Below the pieces are notes generated by a model. The model saw only the letters and a program-made list of their open reading frames with translations. It was not told the DNA's origin and searched no databases. Positions 9,613 through 19,677 of a stretch of 64,000 bases of DNA are shown here, piece after piece. Numbering within the stretch: position 1 is the stretch's first letter; the number at the start of each line of letters is the position of its first letter. The translations under genes were made by a program, and so were the position numbers. This DNA is from Niveispirillum cyanobacteriorum (GTDB taxonomy: Bacteria > Pseudomonadota > Alphaproteobacteria > Azospirillales > Azospirillaceae): positions 372,001 to 436,000 of the forward strand of contig NZ_CP025612.1 in the NCBI RefSeq assembly GCF_002868735.1. Reading direction: 5' to 3'.

Positions 9613-12600
9613 ATGCGGTTACGGTTGCTGTCATTGAGGGGAAGGTTAGTCCTTTTGCTGGTCGTGGTCATCATGGCCGCGTCGGGATTGATGCTTCTGG
9701 AGTATCAATCTCGTCGGCATGAGGCACAGCAGCAGGCATTGAATCGGGCACAGGATATTGCCCGCTTTGCCGCCACGCAGCAGGCGGAGCTTCTAACCAG
9801 CCTGCAGCGTCTGGTGGGTGTTGCAGCCACCCGGATCTCGCGGGAGGCACCGGCAGACTGTGCCCGTTCACTGCAAACACTGAAGGGGACCCAGCCCTGG
9901 GTTTCCAACATCTTCGTCGCCCGGCCCGACGGGTCCATCCTGTGTTCGACCGCCCCCGATGATGAAGAGATCAATCTGTCCGACCGCGCCTACTTCAAAG
10001 AGGCGCTGACAAAGGTTCGTCCGGCAAGCAGTGGCTATCTCCGCTCCCGCGCCTCGGGTCGGCCCGTGATGGTCTATGCGCAGCCAATTGTCGTGGAGGA
10101 TCGGCAGGTTTCGGGTGTGGCTCTTGCCGGCATGCTCCTCGACTGGCTGGATGGTCTGGCGGCCCGTACCCTGGCGGCGGCACCCGGTGCCACGCTGACC
10201 GCATTGGACCGCGATGGTGTGATCCTGGCCCGGTATCCCACCATGTCGGGGATCGACGGGGTGTCGATGGCGCATGCCCCCTTTGCGCAGGCGGCCATGG
10301 CCAGCGATCAGGGCACCTGGATCGGTGAGGAACTGGACGAGGTTCCGCGGCTGATGGGTTTCGTGTCGCTGAACAGCGGTATCCGCATCATCGTCTCCTA
10401 TCCCCGGGACGAGGTTCTGTCGTTGGCCGTGGGGCAGTTCCAGCGCAATATGGGCCTGCTGTTTGCTTTAGCCGTCCTGTCGGTCATGGCCGTTTATCTG
10501 GGCCTGACGCAGGCTGTCCTGAACCCGTTGCGCGATCTGATCGGCACCGTGCAGAGGTTGGGCCGTGGAGAATTGAGCCTGCGTGCCCTTGCAGGACCGG
10601 GAGAGATCGGGACCCTGGCCGCCGCCATCAACGATATGGCCGCCGGTCTGCAACGGCAGACGGCGGAACTGGCCACCCGCGATGCCCAATACCGCCTGCT
10701 GTCGGAACAGGGCAGCGACGTGGTGGCGCTGCATACGCTGGATGGCACATATATCTATGTCTCCCCCACGGCCAGCTGGATGCTGGGATATGCGCCCGAA
10801 CAACTGATTGGGTCCACCCCGCAGGACCGCGTTCACCCGGACGAACGGGCTGTGCTGGAGCGTGCCTTGTCCATCCTGATCGCCGGCATGCCCTGTGCGC
10901 CGGTGACCTATCGGCTGCGTCATGGCGATGGTCACTGGATTTGGGTGGAGACGGCCTTTGCCCTGGCAGCGGACGCGTTGGCGGGACAGCGTATCGTTTC
11001 GGCCACCCGCGATGTCGGTGACCGCGTCACCCAGGAACAGGAATTGCGGGCGGCGCGCGACCGCATGGGCGAACAGGCGCAGAGTCTTCAGGCGCTGGCC
11101 GCCGACCTTGACCGGTCCCGCCGCATCGCCGAAGCCGCAGCAGAAGCGGCAGAAGCCGCGCGCGGCGAAGCGGAACGCGCCAATCAGGCCAAGTCGGAAT
11201 TCCTGGCTAATATGAGCCATGAGGTTCGTACGCCCATGAACGGCATCGTGGGCATGACAGCGCTTCTGCTGGACACGGCCCTGACGCCAGAACAGCGGGG
11301 CTTTGCCGAAACGATCCGGGAAAGCGCCGATGCCCTTCTCTATGTCATTAATGACATTCTGGATGTTTCGAAGCTGGAAGCCGGCAAGCTGGAACTGGAG
11401 AGCATTGATTTCGCGCTGGATGAGATCGTGGATGGCGTTGTCGCGCTTCTGACGCCTCGCGCCCAGGAGAAGGGCATCGCCCTGACGGTCCATATCGATC
11501 CTGCCGTCAACAGGGCCTATCGCGGTGACCCCGCGCGTCTGCGTCAGATTCTGCTTAATCTGGCGGGCAACGCCGTGAAATTCACCAACGAGGGGCAGGT
11601 TGCCATCCATGTCGCGGCTGCCAATGACGCGCCGGGTGGGGTGACGCCCTTGCAGTTCGCCGTCAGTGACACCGGCATAGGCATGAGTACTGAACAGGTC
11701 GGACGGCTGTTTCAGAAATTCACTCAGGCTGATAATTCCATCACCCGCCGTTTCGGTGGGACCGGCCTTGGCCTTACCATCTGCCGTCAGCTTGTGCAGT
11801 TGATGGGCGGCGACATTACGGTTGAGAGCAAAAGCGGGGAGGGCAGCCGCTTCTGCTTCACGGTTCCGCTGCCTGATGCGGCGGCGCCGCCCCCGGATTC
11901 GGCCCGGATGGATGAATGGCTGCGTGATCGCCGTGCCCTTGTCGTTGATGATACGGACACGGACCGCCGCATCCTATCGCGTCAGCTGGAACGGCTGGGC
12001 ATGAAGGTCGCCGTGGCCAATGGCGCGCCGGCGGCCTTGGCCGACCTGGAACGCGCCCTGCGTGAAGGCACCTGTCCCAAACTTATCCTGATCGACCAGG
12101 CCATGCCGGGCATGACGGGTGAGACGCTGGGCGCCTGGCTGCGCGGTCATCCCAGCTTTGCCGGTATCAAGCTGGTGCTTGTCACCTCTGCCGGCAAGCT
12201 CGATCCCGGTGACCCGGCGGCCGAGAGTTTTGATGCCGTCATGGTCAAGCCGATACGCCCGCAGAACCTGAAGGAGGTTCTGGGCCGCCTGTTCGCGCCC
12301 GCATCAGGCCCGATGCCGGAGATGGGCACCAGTCTGGATGCCGGCCGTGGTAAGGGGCGTCGTGTGCTGGTGGTGGATGACAATTCCGTCAACCGCAACG
12401 TTGCCCGCCTTATCCTAGAGCGGGATGGCTATGGGGTCGATCTGGTGGATGACGGCATGGAAGCCATCGTGGCGGCGGAGGCCAGCCGATATGATCTGAT
12501 CCTGATGGATGTGCAGATGCCCGGCATGGACGGGATTGAGGCGACGCGGATGATCCGTACGCAGGAAGGCCAGACAGGCAAGCCCCGTACGCCCATCATT

Positions 12601-13155
12601 GCCATGACGGCTAATGCCATGGTCGGCATGCGTGAGAGCTATCTGGAAGCCGGCATGGACGATTACGTTTCCAAACCCTATGAGCCCCTTGAATTGCTGC
12701 GTACGGCAGCACATTGGTGCAGCATGCGGGAAACCCCTGACCCCGCCATTGCCCCGCCCCCTTCGGAAAACTTGATGGATTTCGTTGGATACCCCGTCAT
12801 CGACAAGACGGTCATGGATGGGTTGCTAGCCTTTACCGACGGTCCGGAGTTTGCCGATCTGGTCACGAAATTCGTGGCAACAGGGCGTGAACGCACGGCG
12901 CGGATGGGCAGCATGGCGCAGAATGGTGGTTGGGAGGAATTGCGGCGCGAGGCGCATTCCATGATCTCTCTGGCCGGCAATCTGGGGTTGCGGCAGGTGC
13001 AGCACCTGGCGGCTGCCATCGAAACCAGCCTGATCAACGGGGAACAGGCAACAGCCGTAAAGATGGCCCAGAAGATATCCAACCTCGCGCCGGCGGCGTG
13101 GAAGGCGGCGGAGGAACATGCGGACGCCTTGGTGCGGTTGCCAACGGCGCCTTAA
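9613..13155 (+). CDS. Large hybrid histidine kinase with two receivers and HPt
   Basis: About 1180 residues. Order: transmembrane helix ([18 protein letters not shown]), periplasmic double-Cache/PDC-like sensor ending [12 protein letters not shown], second helix, HAMP, a PAS domain ([20 protein letters not shown] onward), coiled coil, HisKA ([15 protein letters not shown]), HATPase ([14 protein letters not shown]), receiver 1 ([24 protein letters not shown]), receiver 2 ([25 protein letters not shown]) and a C-terminal HPt ([14 protein letters not shown], phospho-His). This is a complete internal phosphorelay. I chose the ATG at 9613, directly before the first helix; upstream in-frame ATGs exist from 9436. 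It is divergent from the MHYT kinase unit; its output regulator is not evident. Confidence 0.9.
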   Translation: MRLRLLSLRGRLVLLLVVVIMAASGLMLLEYQSRRHEAQQQALNRAQDIARFAATQQAELLTSLQRLVGVAATRISREAPADCARSLQTLKGTQPWVSNIFVARPDGSILCSTAPDDEEINLSDRAYFKEALTKVRPASSGYLRSRASGRPVMVYAQPIVVEDRQVSGVALAGMLLDWLDGLAARTLAAAPGATLTALDRDGVILARYPTMSGIDGVSMAHAPFAQAAMASDQGTWIGEELDEVPRLMGFVSLNSGIRIIVSYPRDEVLSLAVGQFQRNMGLLFALAVLSVMAVYLGLTQAVLNPLRDLIGTVQRLGRGELSLRALAGPGEIGTLAAAINDMAAGLQRQTAELATRDAQYRLLSEQGSDVVALHTLDGTYIYVSPTASWMLGYAPEQLIGSTPQDRVHPDERAVLERALSILIAGMPCAPVTYRLRHGDGHWIWVETAFALAADALAGQRIVSATRDVGDRVTQEQELRAARDRMGEQAQSLQALAADLDRSRRIAEAAAEAAEAARGEAERANQAKSEFLANMSHEVRTPMNGIVGMTALLLDTALTPEQRGFAETIRESADALLYVINDILDVSKLEAGKLELESIDFALDEIVDGVVALLTPRAQEKGIALTVHIDPAVNRAYRGDPARLRQILLNLAGNAVKFTNEGQVAIHVAAANDAPGGVTPLQFAVSDTGIGMSTEQVGRLFQKFTQADNSITRRFGGTGLGLTICRQLVQLMGGDITVESKSGEGSRFCFTVPLPDAAAPPPDSARMDEWLRDRRALVVDDTDTDRRILSRQLERLGMKVAVANGAPAALADLERALREGTCPKLILIDQAMPGMTGETLGAWLRGHPSFAGIKLVLVTSAGKLDPGDPAAESFDAVMVKPIRPQNLKEVLGRLFAPASGPMPEMGTSLDAGRGKGRRVLVVDDNSVNRNVARLILERDGYGVDLVDDGMEAIVAAEASRYDLILMDVQMPGMDGIEATRMIRTQEGQTGKPRTPIIAMTANAMVGMRESYLEAGMDDYVSKPYEPLELLRTAAHWCSMRETPDPAIAPPPSENLMDFVGYPVIDKTVMDGLLAFTDGPEFADLVTKFVATGRERTARMGSMAQNGGWEELRREAHSMISLAGNLGLRQVQHLAAAIETSLINGEQATAVKMAQKISNLAPAAWKAAEEHADALVRLPTAP

Positions 13156-13205
13156 CCATTTGCTGTCATCCCACAGGGTCGGCCTGCATCTGCCAGGCAA
13201 AAGAA

Positions 13206-13236
13206 AAAGGGCGTTCCCACCTGGGGAACGCCCTTT
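13206..13236 (-). terminator. Terminator of rplM-rpsI
   Basis: A perfect 13-bp stem (arms 13206-13218 and 13224-13236, core GGGCGTTCCC) with a five-base loop. On the minus strand it is followed by TTTTTCTTTT, a strong U tract. It lies 39 bases past the rpsI stop and could also stop plus-strand transcription from the hybrid kinase gene. Confidence 0.9.
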
Positions 13237-13274
13237 CTCCGTACTGAGCCCGGCGAACCGGGAACCAAACGCGA

Positions 13275-13760
13275 TTAGCGCTTGGAGAACTGGAAGCTGC
13301 GGCGGGCCTTGGCCTTACCGTACTTCTTACGCTCGACCACGCGGCTATCGCGGGTCAGCAGGCCAGCGGCCTTCAGCGGCGGACGCAGGCCCGGCTCGAA
13401 GTAGGTCAGGGCCTTGGAGATGCCGTGACGCAGCGCACCGGCCTGGCCCGACAGACCACCACCGGAAACGGTGGCGATGATGTCGAACTGCTCGATGCGG
13501 CTGGTGATCTGGAACGGCTGGTTGATCATCATGCGCAGCACGGGGCGGGCGAAATAAACCGCCAGCTCACGGCCATTCACGGTGATCTTGCCGGTGCCGG
13601 GCTTCACCCAGACGCGGGCGACGGCGTTCTTGCGCTTGCCGGTGGCATAGGCGCGGCCGAAAGCGTCGAGCTTCGGCTCAGCCGGAGCGGCCGGGTCAGC
13701 GGCGACGGAGGCGGCGGCAGCGCCGGCCTTCAGGTCAGCGAGGCTGTTGATCGTGGCCAT
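13275..13760 (-). CDS. rpsI: 30S ribosomal protein S9
   Basis: The 161-residue product has the S9 core: [27 protein letters not shown] and the invariant C-terminal tail ending RRSFQFSKR, which reaches into the P site of the small subunit. The N terminus carries about 35 extra residues rich in Ala and Pro ([19 protein letters not shown]), an extension common in alphaproteobacterial S9. It starts three bases after the rplM stop, in the conserved rplM-rpsI operon, and a strong terminator follows. Confidence 0.97.
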   Translation of the reverse strand: MATINSLADLKAGAAAASVAADPAAPAEPKLDAFGRAYATGKRKNAVARVWVKPGTGKITVNGRELAVYFARPVLRMMINQPFQITSRIEQFDIIATVSGGGLSGQAGALRHGISKALTYFEPGLRPPLKAAGLLTRDSRVVERKKYGKAKARRSFQFSKR

Positions 13761-13763
13761 TTA

Positions 13764-14228
13764 TCAGGCGCTCCGCTTGTTCTTGGCGTTCTTGGCGGCG
13801 AGGTCCAGCACCACCGGCGACTGCGCGGCGTGCGGATGCTCGGCACCGGCGTAAACGCGCAGGTTGCCCATCTGGCGGCGGCCCAGCGGGCTGCGCTTGA
13901 TCATGCGTTCAACGGCCTTGATGATAACGCGCTCGGGGAAGCGGCCATCCAGGATCTGACCGGCAGAGCGACCCTTGATGCCGCCCGGGAAGCCGGTGTG
14001 CCAGTAGAACATGGCATCGTTCCGCTTGTTGCCGGTCAGGACGACCTTCTCGGCATTGATGACGATGACATTGTCACCGCAATCCAGGAACGGGGTGTAG
14101 GTGGGCTTGGTCTTGCCGCGCAGGATCAGGGCGATCTGGCTGGCGAGACGACCCAGGACAACGCCTTCCGCATCGATCAGAATCCAGTTCTTCTCGATCT
14201 CGGACGGCTTCAGGTTAAAGGTCTTCAT
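13764..14228 (-). CDS. rplM: 50S ribosomal protein L13
   Basis: The 154-residue product starts [20 protein letters not shown] and contains [33 protein letters not shown] and the L13 signature segment ending [22 protein letters not shown]. It is an early-assembling large-subunit protein. The ATG at 14228 matches family length; an in-frame extension to 14342 has no homology and would be leader. First gene of the rplM-rpsI operon. Confidence 0.97.
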   Translation of the reverse strand: MKTFNLKPSEIEKNWILIDAEGVVLGRLASQIALILRGKTKPTYTPFLDCGDNVIVINAEKVVLTGNKRNDAMFYWHTGFPGGIKGRSAGQILDGRFPERVIIKAVERMIKRSPLGRRQMGNLRVYAGAEHPHAAQSPVVLDLAAKNAKNKRSA

Positions 14229-14355
14229 CGGAGCACTCGGGCTTATACGGATGAAGGCGCCAACCACCGGGCTGGCACCGAAGCGGATGGTGATGTACCG
14301 CCCATGACCTGCCACCGCAAGCAAAAAATGCAGCAGATGCAAGGACCTGCAAAAC

Positions 14356-14369
14356 GGTATTATAATACC
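14356..14369 (-). promoter_or_regulatory. Palindromic TATAAT element upstream of rplM
   Basis: GGTATTATAATACC is a perfect 14-base palindrome that gives a consensus TATAAT on either strand, about 130 bases before the rplM ATG. No good -35 hexamer stands at 16-18 bases on the minus strand. It may be the rplM -10 region or an operator. The 305-base interval 14229-14533 between rplM and the lipoprotein gene holds no other clear element. Confidence 0.35.
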
Positions 14370-14533
14370 TCATCCGCAAACGCTTTGATTTTATTGAGAA
14401 AAATCCCGTCGTTCGAAGGTGCGTTGTGCCCGGAAGCCCTTGCCATGACGCGGTGACATGGGGCGGATGCGTGGGAACAAGCGGGCGGGCGATGATGTTC
14501 ATCCTTCATCCGCCACTTGCGATGGAGAAGATT

Positions 14534-14770
14534 ATGTCGATTGCCTATGCCAAGGCCGGAATTGCCGCCCTGACCCTGACCTTCACCCTGGCCGCGTGCG
14601 GCAGCAACATGCAGGAACGCGCCGCCAGTGGCGCCCTGATCGGTGCCGGTACCGGCGCGGTCCTGGGTGGCAGCCTGGGCAGTGCCGCCCTGGGCGGCCT
14701 GGCCGGCGCCGGTGCCGGTGTCGTGGTGAACGAGGTGCAGAAGGACAAGCAGAAGAAGCGCAAGCCCTGA
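14534..14770 (+). CDS. Glycine-zipper lipoprotein, small
   Basis: A 78-residue protein starting MSIAYAKAGIAALTLTFTLAACGSN, a lipoprotein signal with lipobox LAAC. After the cysteine comes a single glycine-zipper segment (ASGALIGAGTGAVLGGSLGSAALGGLAGAGAGVVV) and a basic tail EVQKDKQKKRKP. Such proteins resemble short OsmB/YMGG-like outer-membrane lipoproteins, roles unknown or stress-linked. GGAG six bases upstream of 14534 supports this start over the ATG at 14522. A terminator follows. Confidence 0.8.
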   Translation: MSIAYAKAGIAALTLTFTLAACGSNMQERAASGALIGAGTGAVLGGSLGSAALGGLAGAGAGVVVNEVQKDKQKKRKP

Positions 14771-14798
14771 TACTGGCTTGGCGGGCGCTTAAAAGCTC

Positions 14799-14832
14799 AA
14801 AGGCCGCCGGGATCGCTCCCGGCGGCCTTTTT
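14799..14832 (+). terminator. Terminator after the lipoprotein gene
   Basis: A perfect 14-bp stem (arms 14799-14812 and 14817-14830, core GGCCGCCGGGA) with a TCGC loop runs into TTTTT on the plus strand. It sits between the lipoprotein gene and the convergent S46 peptidase gene and probably serves both. Confidence 0.88.
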
Positions 14833-14854
14833 GCACGAAACGAAGCCCCAGGCC

Positions 14855-16930
14855 TTACTTCAGGCCCAGTTCCTTAACGATATGCTGCGCGCCATAGACA
14901 TTGCGCAGGGCCTCGGACATGCCGCGCACATCGACCATGACGGTGCGGTTGCGCTTGGGCTCATAGCCATAATCGCCCGATAGGCTGTGGATATTGCCAT
15001 CGAAGACTAGGCCGATCACCTCGCCCTTGGCATTGATGGCGGCGGAGCCGGAATTGCCGCCGATAATGTCGTTGGTAGAGACGGCGTTATACGGCGTGGC
15101 CATGTTGACCTTGCCCTTGGCGTCATCCCAGCTCTTGGCCATGTCGAACGGGAAGGCGCCGGTGTCGCGCTCATACAGGCCACCGATGGTGGTGTAGGGC
15201 TTGACCTCGGTACCATCCAGTTCCGTCCAGCCCTGCATCTTGCCATAGGACAGGCGCAGCGACAGGGTGGCGTCGGGATAGACGCTGTCGCCATAAAGGG
15301 CGAAGCGGGCCTTGGCGATGCGGGCCTGGGCCTGCTCGACCACGGCGTCCACTTCCTCTTCGACCGACTTGCGGGCTGCGCGGGCGGCGGCATCCACCAC
15401 CCTCATGAGCTTGATCATCGGATCGTCAGAGGCATCGATGGCCGCCTTGCCACCCTCGAACAGGCGCAGGCGTTCGGCCGGATCGCCCAGCTTGCTGGCC
15501 TTCACGGCGGCGGCTGCCACCTGATCGGGCGACTGCTTGCCCAGCACGGCCTTGACCAGGGCGTCATCGGGGCCGAACTGCTCGCGGAACTTGGTCAGCG
15601 AGAAGGTCAGCAGGGCGACTTCCAGGTCGGCATGCACCGGGGCCGGGTTGGACAGGCGCTGCTTCAGCGCCGGCAGACGGCTGTCACCATATTCGCGCAG
15701 ACGCTGACCCGACGGCAGCAGACGCTCATCCCCGGCGCGCAGCACCAGACGGGCATTCATGGCCAGCACGCTGTCGAAGGCGCGCATGCGCTCCAGATGG
15801 ATCAGGCGCTGATAGAGCTGAACGTAACGGGCTTGCGCCTTTTCGATCTGTTCGAACGCGTCGCCGACCTGGGCGGCCAGCTTCGGATCGGCAGCGATCT
15901 TGGCGCGCAGCTCCTGCTCCGCCTTGACCTTGGCGCCGAAGAATTCCTTGTCGGCCAGCGCCATCTGGCGGCCTTTCCAGACCTTGATGGAATTCTCGAT
16001 GCTGTTCAGATCGTCAAACGCCTCGCGGTTACGGTCGGCATTCTCGCGGCCGAACTCGATCAGGCGGCCACGCTTTTCCTGGGCGAAGAACAGGAAGGAG
16101 GGGGCGACATTGTCGCGCACGAATTCCAGCTCCGCGATGGTGCGCAGGCGGCTGGTGGAGCCGGGATTGCCGATGACGAAGCTGGCATCGCCTTCCTTGC
16201 TGCCCTCGGTCGACCATTTGAAATGGTTCGGGCTCTTGATCGGCTTGCCATCCTCGTAAACGCGCAGCAGCGACATGTCGAGCGCGTAGCGCGGGAAGTT
16301 GAAATTGTCGGGGTCGCCGCCGAAGGAGGCTGCAGCGGCCTCCGGCGCGAAGGCCAGACGCACATCCTGATAGCGCTTGTACTTGTACAGGTTATAGCGG
16401 CCGCCCTGATACAGGGTCACGGCATCACAGCGCAGCTTGGCGTCGCCGCCGGCGCAGTTCTTCTCGATATCGGCCAGAACCGTGCGGCGGGCATTGGCGA
16501 ATTCTTGGCCGGTCTTGCCGGCGGTGGCGGCTTCGACCTGGGCGGTGACGTCGGTGATTTCAACCAGCTGGTTGATCTCAATCCCGGCGCAGCTCTTCTC
16601 TTCCGGGCGGGTCTTGGCCAGGAAACCGTCGGCCTGATAATCCTTGTCGGCGGAGGAGAGTTCGGCGATGCAGTCGGCGACGCAATGGTGATTGGTCATC
16701 ACCAAACCTTCGCCCGACACGAAGCTGCCGGAGCAGCCGCCGGCCAGACGCACATAGGAAAGCTGCGCCTTCTTCAGCCACTTGGCGTCCGGCGTGAAGC
16801 CGGTGGCCTTGGCGATGGCCGCCGTCGGCACATTGTCGATGGTCCACATGCCTTCATCGGCATGGGCCGCACCCACCAGCAGGGCGATGGTCGCAGCGGT
16901 CGATACCGCCAGCTTCACCGTCTTCACCAT
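14855..16930 (-). CDS. S46 family dipeptidyl-peptidase (DPP7/DPP11-like)
   Basis: The 691-residue exported protease begins with a Sec signal peptide (MVKTVKLAVSTAATIALLVGAAHA). The chymotrypsin-like catalytic residues are visible: His in VMTNHHCVADC, Asp in SFGGDPDNFNFPRY and Ser in GGNSGSAAINAKGEVIGLVFDGN. S46 enzymes remove dipeptides from the N terminus of periplasmic oligopeptides and are known mostly from Bacteroidetes and some Proteobacteria. The length matches the family (about 700). Specificity for acidic or hydrophobic P1 residues cannot be decided here. It is divergent from the alpha/beta hydrolase gene; 262 bases between them show no recognisable site. Confidence 0.92.
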   Translation of the reverse strand: MVKTVKLAVSTAATIALLVGAAHADEGMWTIDNVPTAAIAKATGFTPDAKWLKKAQLSYVRLAGGCSGSFVSGEGLVMTNHHCVADCIAELSSADKDYQADGFLAKTRPEEKSCAGIEINQLVEITDVTAQVEAATAGKTGQEFANARRTVLADIEKNCAGGDAKLRCDAVTLYQGGRYNLYKYKRYQDVRLAFAPEAAAASFGGDPDNFNFPRYALDMSLLRVYEDGKPIKSPNHFKWSTEGSKEGDASFVIGNPGSTSRLRTIAELEFVRDNVAPSFLFFAQEKRGRLIEFGRENADRNREAFDDLNSIENSIKVWKGRQMALADKEFFGAKVKAEQELRAKIAADPKLAAQVGDAFEQIEKAQARYVQLYQRLIHLERMRAFDSVLAMNARLVLRAGDERLLPSGQRLREYGDSRLPALKQRLSNPAPVHADLEVALLTFSLTKFREQFGPDDALVKAVLGKQSPDQVAAAAVKASKLGDPAERLRLFEGGKAAIDASDDPMIKLMRVVDAAARAARKSVEEEVDAVVEQAQARIAKARFALYGDSVYPDATLSLRLSYGKMQGWTELDGTEVKPYTTIGGLYERDTGAFPFDMAKSWDDAKGKVNMATPYNAVSTNDIIGGNSGSAAINAKGEVIGLVFDGNIHSLSGDYGYEPKRNRTVMVDVRGMSEALRNVYGAQHIVKELGLK

Positions 16931-17192
16931 GTTCGTTCCCGTCCTTCGTTCCGCTTAAGCGCGTTTGTGTCCTGGATGCTGTGACCCACAGGCGCGAGCG
17001 CGCGCAGGTCAGGGGCGGCACCATGCGCCCAAGCCATGGGGCCGGTCAACGACCGGATGGGGCCAGTTTACAGCGGTGGCATGGTACCGCAGCCCAGCCT
17101 GCTTTATCCGCGCTGTGGTGACCTATGGCGCGGACGCGCGCATGGGGGCGATGGCTGGGGCATTGTCGCGGCGAAACCGGCTCTGATGGAGA

Positions 17193-18119
17193 ATGCCTGT
17201 GACCGCCGATGCTGTTGACCGCCGCCAACTACTGCTGGCTGGGATGGCCATCGCAGGAGTCTCTGTCGCGGATCAGGGCGCTTTGGCGCAGGAGACGGGG
17301 GCGATCCCCGCGGCGGCGGCGGCCGGTGTGCAGCAGGACATGGCCCCCTGCCGTTTCGGCGCAATCCATTACCATTTTGTCAAACCGGCAAAGCCGACGG
17401 GCAAGCTGCCGGTCATGTGCTTTCACGCCTCCCCCGGATCGGGCCTGGGTTTCACCCGGTTCCTGCCGTTTCTGGGCAGTGACCGGATGGTGATTGCCGC
17501 TGACAATCCGGGCTTTGGCCTGTCGGATCGTCCGCCGCAGCCATCCACCATCGCCGATTTCGCTGGTGCGATGAGCGATCTGATGGATGCGCTTAACCTC
17601 AAACAAGTCGATCTTGTCGGCAGCCATACAGGCTCCGCCACGGCGGTGGAGCTGACGCGGCAGCGACCGGGTGCTGTGCGGCGTCTGGTCCTGCATTCTG
17701 CTCCGCTATTCACGCCCCAGGAAATTGCCGATTACAAGGTCCGCCTTGCCGGCAGCCATCCCGAAAGCCTGGATCAGGCCGCGGCCCAATTGCCCGACCT
17801 CTGGTCGAAATTTGCCCGCATGCGCAATGAACTGGGCGACGATGTGGCCTGGAAGGTCTTCTGGGAAATGAACCGCGATCCGCTGCATCGCGGATGGGGG
17901 CATGATGCAGCCTTCGCCTATGATTATGCCGGCGGGTTGAAACAGGTCAAACAGCCGACCTTGATCCTGAATCCACAGGAAAGCATGTCACCTGTAACGG
18001 CGCGTGCGCGCGGGATAGCGCCAAACATCCAAGTCATGGACTTGCCCTGGACCGGTGGTCTGTTCAGCCTTCATGCCCAGGATGTGGCCCCGCTGGTGCG
18101 CGCCCATCTGGACGCCTGA
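17193..18119 (+). CDS. Exported alpha/beta hydrolase-fold protein, atypical elbow
   Basis: A 308-residue protein with a twin-arginine-like leader (DRRQLLLAGMAIAG, cleavage near AQE) and an alpha/beta hydrolase core: VMCFHASPGSG (oxyanion region), ADNPGFGLSD, and a C-terminal His in LFSLHAQD. The nucleophile elbow reads DLVGSHTGSAT, so the usual Gly-x-Ser-x-Gly is Gly-Ser-His-Thr-Gly with histidine where serine, cysteine or aspartate is expected. The related HTG variant occurs in other uncharacterised family members as far as I recall. Activity and substrate are therefore unknown. GTG or upstream starts are not needed; ATG at 17193 gives the leader. Confidence 0.75.
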   Translation: MPVTADAVDRRQLLLAGMAIAGVSVADQGALAQETGAIPAAAAAGVQQDMAPCRFGAIHYHFVKPAKPTGKLPVMCFHASPGSGLGFTRFLPFLGSDRMVIAADNPGFGLSDRPPQPSTIADFAGAMSDLMDALNLKQVDLVGSHTGSATAVELTRQRPGAVRRLVLHSAPLFTPQEIADYKVRLAGSHPESLDQAAAQLPDLWSKFARMRNELGDDVAWKVFWEMNRDPLHRGWGHDAAFAYDYAGGLKQVKQPTLILNPQESMSPVTARARGIAPNIQVMDLPWTGGLFSLHAQDVAPLVRAHLDA

Positions 18120-18131
18120 CTAGGTCCGGGA

Positions 18132-18788
18132 TCAGGCATTGGCGGCGCGGCGGCGCATGAAATCATCCAGGGCGCCGTTCATTTCCTTCAAAAGAGCCGC
18201 CACCATCGGGTCATTCTGGGCATGGCGCCAGACCGCCCCCATACGCGGATGGTCGGCGAACATGTCGATGCCGCCAAAAGCCGGCAGGAACTTTTCCAGG
18301 AAAAAACAGGCTGGCACCATGGCGCAGTCGGCCAGGGTGAAACGGTCGCCCATGCACCAGGGACCGTCGATGAAGGTTTCCAGCCCATCGCGCCCGCGCT
18401 TCAGTTCCGCCAGCTTCTCCCCCACCAGACGCGCATCGCGGGTGGCGGGGTTCATCTGCCCCAGCAGGCCCAGAAGGGCGGGCAGGATATAAAGATCGGC
18501 GGCCCGGCTGATGATGCGGGCGCGGGCGCGTTCCAGATCGCTGCCGGGCAGGATGGGTTTGTCCGGGAAGCGTTCGTCCAGGAATTCGCAGATCACCTCG
18601 GACTCGATGATCGTGGTCCCGCCCGCATCCAGGGCCGGCATCTTGCCATAGGGATTGATGGCCAGATACTCCGCCGATTTCAGCCCGCCGCCCGGTGGTG
18701 GCACCACCGGGATGTCCAGCCCCTTGTACCGGATCGCCAGCAGGACCCGGGTGACATAGGGGCTGAGCACGACACCATAAAGCTTCAT
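18132..18788 (-). CDS. Glutathione S-transferase family protein
   Basis: A 218-residue soluble protein with an N-terminal thioredoxin-like domain (MKLYGVVLSPYVTRVLLAIRYKG, INPYGKMPALD, TIIESEVICEFLDERFP) and a helical C-terminal domain (GDRFTLADCAMVP). Ser/Pro in SPYV is the likely glutathione-contacting site and ES is the conserved gamma-glutamyl contact. The substrate is unknown. I chose the ATG at 18788, which begins the first beta strand; an in-frame start at 18827 would add 13 residues without homology. It ends 13 bases from the hydrolase gene, convergent. Confidence 0.88.
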   Translation of the reverse strand: MKLYGVVLSPYVTRVLLAIRYKGLDIPVVPPPGGGLKSAEYLAINPYGKMPALDAGGTTIIESEVICEFLDERFPDKPILPGSDLERARARIISRAADLYILPALLGLLGQMNPATRDARLVGEKLAELKRGRDGLETFIDGPWCMGDRFTLADCAMVPACFFLEKFLPAFGGIDMFADHPRMGAVWRHAQNDPMVAALLKEMNGALDDFMRRRAANA

Positions 18789-18826
18789 CTTCTCAATCTC
18801 CGGTCGGTCGCCCGTACGGCCATCCA

Positions 18827-18865
18827 CCCCCTACATAGCGCGATGCGGCACAGGGGGGTAGGGGG
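18827..18865. repeat. Inverted repeat in divergent GST / HupE-like spacer
   Basis: CCCCCTAC (18827-18834) and GTAGGGGG (18858-18865) form an 8-bp inverted repeat 23 bases apart, between two divergent genes. No T tract follows, so a regulator site or a chance match in GC-rich DNA are both possible. Confidence 0.3.
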
Positions 18866-18964
18866 CAATGGCCCGCGCATGGTCGTATCCTGCATGCCCC
18901 TAGGCTTGACCCGGGCCCCAGCTTGCGGCCATCAAGGGGTGAAGATAATGCTGGGATATGCTGA

Positions 18965-19537
18965 ATGCGAATTGCCGCCGCCCTGTGCTTGACCCTGATT
19001 GCGCTGCCCGGTCTGGCCCATGCCGCGTCGGTTCCGCCGGGCCTTTCCGCCGGCATCGCAGGTCCGGTTCTCACCTATGTGCATCTGTTCGGCCTTCTGG
19101 GTTTGGGCCTATGGCTGGATATGCAGGGGCGGGGAACGCCTGGGGCGGGGGCGGGCCTGGCGCTGGCCGCCGGGATCATTGCGGGCCTGTTGACGCGGGC
19201 CGGCTTGCATCTGCCCTTCGCCGGTCTGGCGCTAGAGGCATCGCTGATCGTGCTGGGCGGGTTGCTGGCAGCGACCTTTACCCTGCCGGCGGTGATCGGT
19301 CTGGTGATGGCGGCGGCGGTAGGTGCCCTGCATGGGATCAGCCTGTCGCAATGGGGCGGGCCCGTTACGGGAAACGCCCTGTTCTGGCCCGGAATGTTGA
19401 TGGGCTGTGTTCTGGTTCTGTCTTCGGGCGTGGGCCTGTCGGCCACCTTGTACCAGATTGGTGGGGGCAAGGCCTCGCGCGTGGCGGGTGGTGGCATCGC
19501 CCTGCTCGGCCTTTTGATGCTGTTGAATGTTTTGTGA
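18965..19537 (+). CDS. HupE/UreJ-like membrane protein
   Basis: A 190-residue protein with a cleavable signal (MRIAAALCLTLIALPGLAHAAS) and about six hydrophobic helices. The layout resembles HupE/UreJ nickel or cobalt permeases: YVHLFGLLGLGLWLDMQ at the first helix, LEASLIVLGGLLA and GALHGISLSQ in the two later blocks. The N-terminal metal motif of true HupE (His-x(4)-Asp-His) is reduced to one His, so metal transport is uncertain. No hydrogenase or urease genes are nearby. The next gene starts 140 bases downstream. Confidence 0.6.
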   Translation: MRIAAALCLTLIALPGLAHAASVPPGLSAGIAGPVLTYVHLFGLLGLGLWLDMQGRGTPGAGAGLALAAGIIAGLLTRAGLHLPFAGLALEASLIVLGGLLAATFTLPAVIGLVMAAAVGALHGISLSQWGGPVTGNALFWPGMLMGCVLVLSSGVGLSATLYQIGGGKASRVAGGGIALLGLLMLLNVL

Positions 19538-19677
19538 CAAAAACCGTTGGATATCGGCCACACGACCCCGACTTTTGTCGCTGCCTATACCATTTCGTCC
19601 CCGTTCCGGTTGCGAACATTGTTCGGCAGGCGCACCATAGTATGGTCGTAAGCCACAAGGGAAAGGGCGCTTAGGCC

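Noticed and set aside
15632-16984. Long reading frame antisense to the S46 peptidase gene
   Set aside because: It mirrors the real gene with its catalytic triad, and its predicted protein has no domain pattern. High GC content makes such antisense frames common here.
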